Shown in pieces: positions 9,454-18,425 of a stretch of 64,000 nucleotides of DNA. The notes under the pieces are model-generated. The model made no database searches. It was given only the letters and a program-made list of their open reading frames with translations, and was not told where the DNA came from. The translations under genes were made by a program, and so were the position numbers. How positions within the stretch are numbered: the first letter of the stretch is position 1; every line of letters begins with the position of its first letter. This DNA is from Tulasnella sp. 424 (Eukaryota > Basidiomycota > Agaricomycetes > Cantharellales > Tulasnellaceae): NCBI GenBank assembly GCA_019633425.1, contig WSUB01000052.1:124001-188000 (forward strand). Reading direction: 5' to 3'.

Positions 9454-9573
9454 CCCCCTCGATCCACTGTAGTCCCTCCCCCCGAACCCCTTGGCCTTGC
9501 CATTCCCACCTGAAGTACTTCCTTCTTCGCCGCCATTTACCCACCACTTTTAAAGAGTTCGCGAATTTCGACA

Positions 9574-9936
9574 ATGGAGTCGACCGAGCTCGAACAAAGG
9601 CTATTGGCTTTAAACCTCTCGACTTCGAATCCCAGACCCACCAAGCGACATCGTCTTTCGTTTCCAGGAGAATCCTCCTTTCAGCTTGACCCCCAAATCC
9701 CGGCGTTCACGCCAAGCACTCGCTCGGGCTCACCTATGGGAAAGGCACGCCAGCGCGTCGACTACTCGGTATGCAAATGCCGCCACAGAACTTCAAACCC
9801 GGCGCGACTCGCGCACTGGCAGATTGCGTGTCCGTACAATCCAAATCGGCAACTAAAGCACTTCCCCTGCGAGCTTTGCGGGATGAAGTTCACGAGGCGC
9901 GACAATCTGGATCGGCATATGGCGGATTACCATTAG
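9574..9936 (+). CDS. Copy F: type II zinc-finger protein, 120 aa
   Basis: Complete uninterrupted ORF beginning at ATG 9574 (MESTELEQRLLALNLSTS), the best intact type II member. Residues 1-60 are polar with no clear domain. From about residue 67 come CKCRHRT...HWQIACPYNPN (Cys-x-Cys, His, Cys) and then a regular C2H2 finger, CELCGMKFTRRDNLDRHMADYH, at the C-terminus. The type I and type II finger blocks share the order CxC, HW, CP.NP, second finger, so they descend from one two-finger module. The family's role is unknown; I infer nucleic-acid binding. Confidence 0.8.
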   Translation: MESTELEQRLLALNLSTSNPRPTKRHRLSFPGESSFQLDPQIPAFTPSTRSGSPMGKARQRVDYSVCKCRHRTSNPARLAHWQIACPYNPNRQLKHFPCELCGMKFTRRDNLDRHMADYH

Positions 9937-10522
9937 CGGACGGTTGGCCGATGGGTTTCATCGAATGCTCATTTCTTGTCTCACCATTTTCCTGTCTCCT
10001 GGCTCTCTTCTTGTCGCATTTTCTTTTCTTGTTCCCTCGTTCTCGCCCTTCCCCGCCGGGTGCATACCATTTGATTACCGTCTTGGATCACGACCTTGGT
10101 TACTATTTCGCTGTACATCTATCACGCCTCCTTTTTTGACTCCTTGTTTCTGGAAGTTGTACTTCTATTGCTTTTGCTCTAAATATTCATCATCGCGTCT
10201 CCATATGAGACCAGACGTCCGACCGTGCTCTCATGAAGATCTCGAGGAGTGGCCATTGCGATCCCGCACTGTTTTGACACTGGGGTTGAACACGCTGTCA
10301 CGATAGTGCCACAAGCGAGAAAGAAGTACACTGCATCCATATTCCGACATTATACACTGAAATTGTTCTCCCCATACATCTTTGCTGACGTTTGCCATGG
10401 TCCAGAGATCTTTCGACGCGTCATCTCGGGCGTCAAATTGGAGCGAGCACACGTGAAACACGTGTTTTCGGTTCCTCTATCAAGCTCATCCTAGAAAGTC
10501 CTCCGCAGTATGGACCATCAGT
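9937..10522 (+). other. Spacer between copies F and G
   Basis: Repeats the spacer after copy D (5898-6504) with small indels. No gene is seen. Confidence 0.6.
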
Positions 10523-10705
10523 GGGAGATAAGCTTTTTCGAAGCACCAAGGTCCTCCCCCAAATACCTCTTTAGGAACCGTGAGACAAGGGCTGCGATCC
10601 ACATCGTGCCCCTAATCAGGGCCGCAATCGGGCCCGTTTTGGTGCAGAAGCTTGGGGCCTCCTTCGACGCAGGTCTTCTCCATGTGTCCTTCCAGGGCTT
10701 AAATA
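10523..10705 (+). promoter_or_regulatory. Promoter block of copy G
   Basis: Repeated block with gagataagctttttcgaagc and a CTTAAATA core at 10698-10705. Confidence 0.65.
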
Positions 10706-10740
10706 CCAAGTCGACCACCACTGTTGGAGTTCCTTACGCA

Positions 10741-10823
10741 CCCCCTTGACCTGGCCGTCCCGGCCAGGCCAGGATGGACGAACAATTCTCTCTGGCCTGG
10801 TCGAGACGGCCAGGTCAAGGGGG
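10741..10823 (+). promoter_or_regulatory. Leader stem-loop, copy G (best paired)
   Basis: Arms 10741-10772 and 10792-10823 pair over 32 positions with one mismatch (pair 15 of the common numbering, C.A) and one G.T, around a 19-nt loop. Relative to copies C and E, pairs 9 and 12 change A-T to G-C on both arms, and pair 14 becomes C-G. The loop carries an ATG (10774) that opens a short upstream frame running through the right arm. It begins 43 bp after the TATA core. Confidence 0.85.
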
Positions 10824-10974
10824 TGTGTGTGCCCCCGTGCCGCGACCAAGTTTCAAGAGGTACGTATGATTCGATCGACGATTGGCATTCGGGATTCGAG
10901 GGACTCAGCTGATTGTACTTGGAAATCCAATAGATCCTTGAAACTTGGTCGCGACATTACTACCTGTGAACACC

Positions 10975-11874
10975 ATGTCTCCCGTTTCCAACGCCACCTG
11001 GGGCAACCAGGCCCAAGTTCTACCTACACCTGCACCTGCGCCATCAATCTGCACTATCACTCTTGCCAATGGGGTATCAGTACCCGCTTCTGCCCTCCAC
11101 AACGAACCAACAACACAAGACTCTCCACTATCCGACACAAGTTATACCGCCCACATCGATATCATCCCTCTCTCCCCTTCGAACCACGAACAGCTCGAGC
11201 ACATCGACGAAAACACTATTTGGCGATGGATGGGTATCCCACCTCTGCCCCGAGCTCCCTCCTCTCCGCAACCGTCGTCTCTTCAGACCAGTTGTTCATC
11301 TACCGCAATCCCCGTTCCTCTTCCAACCCCGCTGTCCCAGGGTTCCCCGACCCGAAGAAAACGCACAGCGGCTCCTAAAAGTCAGGTCGTCCCGCCGAAC
11401 ATGACGTTTGTCTTCCAGACCCGTCCTCAAGGAGGCTCGTCTTCGTCAACCAGAACGGCGAACGAGACCCCCACTCCTTCAACCTCTACGCGGTCCTCAA
11501 GATCTCCTCTAGTTCACCGGACGTCGTCTTCCTCGCGTCGTGACCCTCGCTGCACGTGTTCCCTCCCCCCCGACTCGGACTGGGTTCGTCATTGGAGACG
11601 AAGTTGCCGACGCAACCCGGACCGACGCTACCCATGTCCCAAGGGATGCGGTCGGGAGTTCACTCGGAAGGACAACGCAAAACGACACGTTAGGCTCGAC
11701 GAATGTCCTTCAGCGGGGGACGACGAACCCCCACCAGAGCGGCCGCCTGACATAGTCTCCTCATTTTCCTTTTCCTCTGTTTCCTATTTCTCTTCTGCTT
11801 CGTCTTCCTCTCCTGGTTATTTAGTCTCTCCGAGTTTTGATTTGTTTTCTGATTCTAGTTCTCCCTCTATGTGA
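10975..11874 (+). CDS. Copy G: full-length type I zinc-finger protein, 299 aa
   Basis: The leader intron is 10860-10933 (GTACGT...CAATAG); the first ATG after it that opens the finger frame is 10975 (MSPVSNATWGNQAQV). Residues 1-185 are Pro/Ser/Thr-rich with an acidic aromatic segment (EHIDENTIWRWMG) that could act as an activation surface. Two zinc modules follow at about 191-250: CTC...DWVRHWRRSC and YPCPKGCGREFTRKDNAKRH...C. The tail is Ser/Phe-rich. This is the reference full-length type I member. Copies C and E have lost its start frame by an indel between the ATG and the tccaacgcc segment. It is probably a transcription regulator; this rests on composition and fingers only. Confidence 0.82.
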   Translation: MSPVSNATWGNQAQVLPTPAPAPSICTITLANGVSVPASALHNEPTTQDSPLSDTSYTAHIDIIPLSPSNHEQLEHIDENTIWRWMGIPPLPRAPSSPQPSSLQTSCSSTAIPVPLPTPLSQGSPTRRKRTAAPKSQVVPPNMTFVFQTRPQGGSSSSTRTANETPTPSTSTRSSRSPLVHRTSSSSRRDPRCTCSLPPDSDWVRHWRRSCRRNPDRRYPCPKGCGREFTRKDNAKRHVRLDECPSAGDDEPPPERPPDIVSSFSFSSVSYFSSASSSSPGYLVSPSFDLFSDSSSPSM

Positions 11875-12861
11875 TCTCGCGCTCTATTCTGTTTATTCTG
11901 GTAATTAAATAGAATATCTTTCGGTTCTAAACTCCTGATTGAATGGCTGTGACGACTTAGGAAATGGAAGTTCCCACCTCCGATAACATCGAATGAACTC
12001 CGCGCCGCTTCCTTTAGAAGGATTCGTTCTTTCACGGTGAACGGAACTCTGGGTTGATAAATCCAGGATCGGATCCGACGTCGTTGGCTCAACCTATCAA
12101 CCTCAGACAGAACATTGTCTTGTCCGACTTGGCTGCTTGCATTGTCCAAACAGCTACGTATTAGCACGACGGCTTCTCGATGTTGACGTTGCCGGATGTT
12201 TCCAAATAGATGCATTTTTGCCACTCTCGGATCAAGTGTCTTGCATGAAGGATTTACCGGACAACTGTATGAAACGTTATCCCAGGTGGCCGCACCTCAA
12301 TTTTCTTCTCAAATCATTTGCCCCAGCTCTTGTTCCGCTGGCTAGTGTGGTGAGTGTCCTGTATGCCGGTTTCCACAACGTACCGCCGGCTTTTCTTGCC
12401 CGCGGCTAAGCTTATAATTGAAGGGAGGTGGCGGCTGATCGGCCAACTGTGCAGAGCCGCTTCTAGTCCGGTCGGTTTCCGGGGTTTCCGAGATTCCCGC
12501 CCGATCCCATTCAGTTGATCTAAAAAACTCAGGAGATCCAACAGGATCCAACGAATCTTGCCTTTCTGCCTTTTCTTAGATTTGTTTCGCGGGGCTGTCC
12601 GGTACCTGGAATTGCACACCGGGTGAGGCTGAGGCTTGTGTTCCCGATTCATGACCTAAAGGGGAAACAGGGGTGATTCCACGCGATGCACGGCTTGCAG
12701 CGGAATAATTGGTCTGCCAGTTACAAAGACTTCGAATTCCCATCCACTTCAGACCCTCCCTGTCTCTCTCCCTCTCTCTCTCGCTCTCATCTTCTTTGGC
12801 CTCGCTGCAAACAGGTTGATCAAAGGAGGTTTTAGGCGACGATCAGCTAGCGGTGGAGGGC
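11875..12861 (+). other. Right flank of the array and upstream region of the next gene
   Basis: The first 530 bases repeat the 3' flank of copy B, ending near 12410. Beyond this the sequence is unique. A ctctctccctctctctctcgctctc pyrimidine tract (12762-12790) precedes the next ORF and is a plausible basidiomycete core-promoter element. No gene is seen. Confidence 0.5.
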
Positions 12862-14101
12862 ATGGCTCCTCGACCAGATCCACCAACAACCAGCTCCGGT
12901 CTCGTTGCATCGTCGACGTCAGTTCAAAATGCAATTTTGTCAAGCACGGCCTTGCCATCTAGTCTGCCCTCGGCCCCATCGACGGGTGGCAATAACATGC
13001 TGTACCTGTTTACCTTTCTGACGACTCTTTTATTGCGTGAGTGTCGCTGAGTGCTGTCCTTCGTGTGTAAAGAACGCCCGCTCATTCCAGTCAACACGCG
13101 CTCGGCGGATAAACCGGCATGCCGTTGAAACAGTGCTCGGTGTCTCATGCGCGATCATAGCCCGGTCTATCGTACATCGCAGACGATTCCGTCAACGCGT
13201 CGAAGCAGCACTTGCAACGGGATTGCCACTGCCGGAGGAACTAGTTCAGGAAGCCCAAGATGCCGAGGCCAGCCTCCAACTCGTGCTCACTGGTCGACCG
13301 CGAAGACGGCGACGACGTCCACCACTTGGCCCGAAACCTGTACTGTGGGAGGTGTCTCTCGGCGATGACAAAGGGCGAGATGATTGGCTGGGCTTATTGG
13401 TGTGTTTCTTGCTGTTGTTTGCGTCCCCAGTCCATATCCTAATTCGGACCTGCGCTCGCTCCCAAATCCAGCCTGTCTCAACGACAGTCGTCCGCCCACT
13501 TCCCGATGCCCTTCCCAACCCTGACTCTCAACCAGACGAGGAACCCGATATGACACGTTGGGAAGCGTTCAAATTAGTTCTGTGTGGTACAGCGCGTGCT
13601 CCTCAAGAACGCCCTTCCCAACCACCTCGAGCCACGCGGTTCACCTTTAGGAATTCAGCCACTATTCTCTCACCGCGTCCTCCGACACCCAGGCCCCCGC
13701 GCTCGCCTATCTCTCCTTCGACCCTCCCTGCAACATCGGGAATTGTAACCACTCAGCCGACGCCACTTGCGTCTCTCCGACCACCTCCCCCACCCCCGCC
13801 ATTGAAGATTGAAGACGACGACGCTGTGATGGTCGGGTTTGTAATCGCTATGCCGGATCCAAAAAGGCCTTTGCACCGCCCGACTCCGCTTCAACCGACT
13901 TCGTCTAGTACCTCTATGGAAGAAATCACGGAGTCGTCAAAGGGCAAGGGCAGAGATGACAATATCCCCATGACATTCACCCGGGACGACGATGAACTGC
14001 CTGAAATCGTCTTTGGCGTGACTGATGTTCAGTGGAGGAACGTTTCCAAGGCTTCAGCGGGAGTGCCAAAGGGCTCCTTTGACTCGTTAACTTCCGAGTG
14101 A
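12862..14101 (+). CDS. Single-pass membrane protein of unknown function, 356 aa
   Basis: Three exons are inferred: 12862-13036, 13134-13399 and 13472-14101. Intron 1 (97 nt, GTGAGT...CAG) joins the two halves of a transmembrane segment (about residues 48-72, NNMLYLFTFLTTLLL then GVSCAII). Intron 2 (72 nt, GTGTGT...CAG with a CTAAT branch) is a multiple of three and would otherwise read through. A basic stretch follows the membrane segment (HRRRFRQRV), suggesting a cytoplasmic C-terminus. The rest is Pro/Ser-rich and disordered, with GPKPVLWEV and DLPEIVFGV-like patches. I recall similar short basidiomycete proteins only as hypothetical, so no function is proposed. The start ATG 12862 is the first in frame. 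Confidence 0.75.
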
Positions 14102-14448
14102 GCTGGAACTGTCATGGGGACCACCCGCGCTGGGCGTCGGACCACAATCGTCCCGACCAATGCCTCCTACAGGACCGCCATGTATACTATCGACCTAAGC
14201 TATCACCTATTCCGCACCCGCCTCTATAGTCTCACTTCTCTCGCTGTCACCCCGGTTCAATCGCTTTCTTGGGAATCTTTTTGCTGTCGATTGTATTGCA
14301 CGCATTCACTCGGCCAACCATATTCGTTCGCCGCTGCATTTACTTCATTGATTGATGCTACCGTTTGTATCGTAGACTAAATCAGACTTTCGTATGCTAT
14401 CCATTTTACTTGTTATTATCTTGTTCAACAGCAGTGGCCTCTTCTCGT
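14102..14448. other. Intergenic stretch between convergent genes
   Basis: Shared 3' flank of the membrane-protein gene (+) and the metallo-beta-lactamase-fold gene (-). No gene is seen. Confidence 0.5.
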
Positions 14449-16060
14449 TCACGCCTTAGGCTCCCACTTTGTCTCTCGGATCTCAGGAGCTCGGAGCATC
14501 TTCTCTGCTTCTTCATCTCCTTTAACGCGGAACTACATCAAATTAATACCCTCAGAGTGAGTGACTCTCTTCCAGCATCCACCGAAAATCTATTGACATA
14601 CCTTCATACCCACTCCAGCTGGTACACACCCTTCACCCAACTCCTTCTCCAACGCTATCTTTGCTTTGAAACCAGTGCAATGCATCGGCAAGACGTATGT
14701 CGGCGCTGGTATCAAAGATTTAGAAAGAAACTCCACGGTCGGAGCGATTCGGTAGACTTGGTCTGGAGGTGCGAGGTGAAGCCCCCCGATGATCATGAAG
14801 ATGGGCCGGTTGAGGGACTTGACGGCGTCAGTGACGACGTTGCATATCCCCGCATGGGAACAGCTGGTGGCATGATCAGACGGCCGGTGAACAACATTTC
14901 GTGGAGCAGCAACGTGACGAAGTGGAAGACATACGCAGAGAAGACGATGAGGCCCTTGCCTTTGACGTCGATAGCGGCATATCGTTCGTCCATGATGTGC
15001 TATGTAGATGGTATATGTTAGTAAGTGCCCGTCGTAGGCTCATTCGTTCCTGAAGCCTGTGACTTACATCTTCCTTAACCCATTTGCCATCCCCCGTCGG
15101 CTCTCCAACTGTACCGTGCGCGCTTTCTTCCCTTTCGTCGTTCTTTCCAACCCACCTCACAGCTCCAAACAGCCCCTCTTCCCACTTGACGACCCTCGGA
15201 ATCTCGCCACTTACAAAGACTTGTCCGCCCGCAACCGTATGGGGTTCATCGTGAAGACCGACTTCCGCACCCAAGTCCCGGATTTCTTGGAAAGTCGGGT
15301 CAGGTGGCAAACGGCAGATAACCTTGTCGTATGCCGGTGGAATGGCTATTCCTCTCGCTTCAGGACGGGAAGGATGCAAGTCCACCGTGATGTTGGCCGG
15401 AGAGGATGGGGACGGGCCCGTCGCAGCAGATTCGGACTCGCGTTGAGATTGCCGAATCCGCAGGAGCTCCAAGATCCCACCAGAATGATCCGCATGCCAG
15501 TGTGACAGAATGACGGTCTCGATGGGGCTGGTGTTGACGTTCAAAGAGGCGATGTTGCGCGCGATGCTTTTTGACTCGGGACCGGTGTCGAACAGGGTTG
15601 TGCGTGTCTCGCCTCCGACAGTCGTTTTCTATGGTTGAAAGGGTCAGAAATAACCAGAGATTGCACTTTACTCTGTATAGTTGCCTTACAATTAGGACCG
15701 AGAATCCGTGCGCTCTGCGAGGGTGTTCGACCGTCAGCGGCGGAATTCGGCCTGCAGTGCCACTCGAGCCAGCCCGAGCCATACTTACCCGCAACAATAG
15801 TTCTCGAGATCTAAAATCTTGCATCCTGTTTCCGTATCAACTGGAGCAGCGGGGTCCATCAAGTGATTGTGGACTTCCGGCACGAATCCAGGAGGAAAAC
15901 GCGTCATCCTGTACGAGGCAAGGTTAGTTTGGACGCTGCTTGAGAAGCTCGGCGCTGAGCTGCAGAGGGAGATGACTTGCCATTCAATACTGTTGTCGAC
16001 AAGGAAGGTAAGTTCGACCTCGTCGACCGCTTGGAGAGATGGCTTTGTCGTAGTAGTCAT
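14449..16060 (-). CDS. Metallo-beta-lactamase-fold hydrolase, 398 aa
   Basis: Seven exons on the - strand (16060-15981, 15908-15789, 15714-15690, 15628-15068, 14999-14935, 14863-14602, 14532-14449) join into one frame. The protein starts MTTTTKPSLQAVDEVELTFL and reads through VDNSIEWM, DLENYCCGAHGFSVLI and LFDTGPESKSI. The metal-binding motif H118-W-H-A-D-H123 follows. Further conserved pieces are ACSHAGICNVV, GGLHLAPPD and VLPMHC, each with likely metal or active-site His. This pattern is an MBL-fold subfamily found in bacteria and fungi, usually annotated only as MBL-fold hydrolase; the substrate is unknown. The first intron (15909-15980) begins with GC instead of GT. The final exon is supported by a matching exon in the broken copy next door. 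No signal peptide is seen. Confidence 0.9.
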
Positions 16061-16118
16061 AGCTTGAAGGAGAGTCTTGGTGGTAGTGGAACGGGCCGAC
16101 TTTGAGCGGCCCCGCGTG

Positions 16119-16126
16119 CTTATATA
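16119..16126 (-). promoter_or_regulatory. TATA box of the MBL-fold gene
   Basis: On the - strand the sequence reads TATATAAG about 60 bp upstream of the ATG. Confidence 0.55.
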
Positions 16127-16676
16127 CTAGCTCCAAGGTATCACGATGTAAGCAAACAGCAGCTCCCACAGACTTGGGAGCTTTGATAACCGCCAAGCGC
16201 TGAGCTCAGAGCCGTTTTTCGCGATTAATTTACGCCGCAAAGATTCTGACGGACTGAACGAAGGGGGTCGTACGTCATTTCCCAGTGTGCTTATAGTGTC
16301 CTATTGAGACCCCATCACTCCATAAGGCTTTCAAGATGAGATCGTGTTTACTGGGTATTGGCTTGCGCTGGGTCTTGGGTGACAGTCCTCCTAACCATTA
16401 CCCTCCTCACTGGGATTCCGTTCTTACTATCTACTTCCACTGCCTATGCCCCAATACTGAGCGCAGTTACTCCGGTTATCATCTCGGCCCAGCCGCTTTC
16501 TTGCACAATCCACTTGTTCACACTCGGCTAACGATCACTACGGTTCATTGCCGTATCACGCCATCTTAGGGTTCGCCCAGTAGACTACTCAAACTTCGCT
16601 TATGCTTTCGTTTCATTTGGTATATCCTCGTAACCTGTCCACAAAACACACTCCTCTACAGTCTGCTGTACGCGGT
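16127..16676. other. Unannotated stretch upstream of the MBL-fold gene
   Basis: No gene or clear repeat recognised. Confidence 0.4.
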
Positions 16677-17010
16677 TCACTTCTCCGGTGGCCAGTTAGT
16701 TTCTCGAATTTCAGGAGCTTCGAGTAACTTATCAACCTCCGGACCTCCTTGAACTCGAAACTTCGTTCAGAGAAAGTCACCAAGATCAGTAAACAATCTT
16801 CCCCAGAGTCGAAGCAAACTATCAGTCTACTGACATTCATATCCACTCCAGCCGGTACGCATCCTTCACCTAACTCCTTCTCCAACGCTATTCTTGCTTT
16901 GAAACCACTACAGTGCATTGGTAGTACGTAAGCGCGGGAGTAGGTCTCAGTGAACGCAAGATGAATTTTACGGTGGGATCGATTCGATATGTTTGGTCTC
17001 TTGGTGCGAG
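16677..17010 (-). pseudogene. Partial, broken copy of the MBL-fold gene
   Basis: The - strand carries pieces of the last two exons of the neighbouring gene: a LAPRDQTYRIDPTVKFI segment (about 17010-16960), then in another frame YVLPMHCSGFKARIALEKEL and GCVPAGVDM (about 16932-16840). After an intron-like stretch comes a last-exon match ending in APEIRETNWPPEK and a stop at 16677-16679. The pieces are in different frames and the N-terminal two thirds, including the HxHxDH motif, are missing. It is a decayed 3' duplicate. Confidence 0.8.
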
Positions 17011-17864
17011 ATGCAGAGGTGCCAGCAACCAGTTTAGACAGAGTCGCGCGTCCCAACGAGTTTTGAGTCACAGACTGAATGCTGAATGCTGTCAGAGAAA
17101 TGGAGGTCACTTTGAGAGAGATCAGGGAGGAGCTAGAGAAATCATTGATGGCAGCGGCCAACCGGCGCGGCGCAGCGTTCACGAAGCGCTTAGCGCATCC
17201 CTCGAGACGGTGGCTGAGCGTCCATTCACGGATCTGCCGCTAGAAGAACGTGTCTGGGCAATTCTCACGTGCAATTGTGAAGCACCGATCAGAATCCAGC
17301 GAGATTGAGGACGACATCGAATTCGATGCTCGGCGGAAACGTCCGACGCAGAACACGGGCGGGTCTAACCGTTGTTCAGAGTAAAATATCTCTGACTGCT
17401 ATCAGAATCAGTTACAGTACCACGTCGTAATTCCCCGGCTTCGGATACTACATACTGTAGTGTTTCGATATAACCGGATGTCCCTTGTCCCAACCCCCAT
17501 CCGGTCCAGTCAATGTTTACAATGTCCCGAAGTCCCGACTGGTCACGCCGTTCGGGACAGGTGTCCCTGCCAGTAAATAATACGCGACTTGAAGAGAAAT
17601 CGGTCGTACCTCAGGTCCCTCAAGTCCATTTTTTCTACTTTGCGAACAGTCAAGTAGGGAAATCTAGACTAGGATATCTCCATTCCTCGTATCCTACTCC
17701 ACCCCGCTCGGCACACTGAACCATGGCACTTGCCAGGCAACCATCCATTCCGGTCAAACATTGTCCCGCGTCCTACTAGTCACTTGTGCCGTCCCTCCGG
17801 TATGGTTACGCCGGTAAGATTTTTGTCCTATGACCCATGGCCGCCAGTATTAACGAAACACTAC
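17011..17864. other. Stretch between the broken MBL copy and the kinase duplication
   Basis: No gene recognised. Parts near 17330-17560 resemble the intergenic DNA at 20660-20790 and 20430-20500 (for example cgtccgacgcagaacac...caggtc), so the duplicated region may once have extended this far. Confidence 0.4.
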
Positions 17865-17868
17865 AGTA

Positions 17869-18052
17869 TTGCCATTGTAATAGACGCCGAATCGCTCCTT
17901 ACATGATTCAGTGCGACGAATCTCGGATGGGTACGCAGTTTCACGTTCCTATCTATAGCTGCATGTAGTGTTTGGCTGATCTTCACTTCTGCAACTTGAA
18001 TCATTTTGATATTGATCTTCTTGGATTGGCAAAGCCACCGAAAGGTCATTGA
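17869..18052 (+). pseudogene. PHD-finger-like remnant, unit 1
   Basis: One frame reads YCHCNRRRIAPYMIQCDE...QFHVPIYSC, the Cys-x-Cys, MIQCDE and FH layout of a PHD finger. A TAG right after the last Cys-containing segment and a TGA at the position of the final GHWRC (seen intact in unit 2) break it. There is no start or splice context for a separate gene. It lies about 375 bp upstream of the kinase-like ATG. Confidence 0.45.
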
Positions 18053-18425
18053 CGAAGTGAAGCATCCAGATAGGGCACGGGGAAGGTTAGAAGCTAATGT
18101 GGGCTAATTCAGAGTATCGGTAGGTCTTACGTTGTTAGTATAGAGAGTGGTGCCGCCTGTGCACGTCGCGGAACAACCTTGCAGAGCTACGTCGATTTCG
18201 TGCTTTTGCAAGATAACTACAGCTGATGAAACAAAAACCCATGCCCGCCCAGTCTGATCACAGAGAAACTTGGCCCTTTTTCCATTGGACAGGAAAGCTT
18301 GTGAGGGGCGACTTCCGTAGACCTTCCCGTAAGAGCACGAATGATGTTTGTCCCCGTCTCCCGTGGTGTGGGAGCGTAGGGTTGGCCGATATACAGTCCA
18401 GATCACAACCACATCCATCCATGCC

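Larger units (their letters stand above)
1..12410 (+). repeat. Tandem array of zinc-finger gene units
   Basis: Eight related gene units lie head to tail on the + strand, each with a promoter block, leader, zinc-finger ORF and 3' flank that recur along the array. The 3' flank of copy B (about 2263-2780) recurs after copy G (about 11875-12400), and the flank after C (4736-5140) recurs after E (8961-9280). The pairs C-D and E-F therefore look like copies of one two-gene unit (type I then type II), while B and G share another flank. Bases 1-360 are the tail and distal promoter of the first unit in the window, so the array probably continues to the left. Unequal crossing-over or gene conversion between copies explains the truncated, fused and chimeric members described below. 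Confidence 0.85.
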
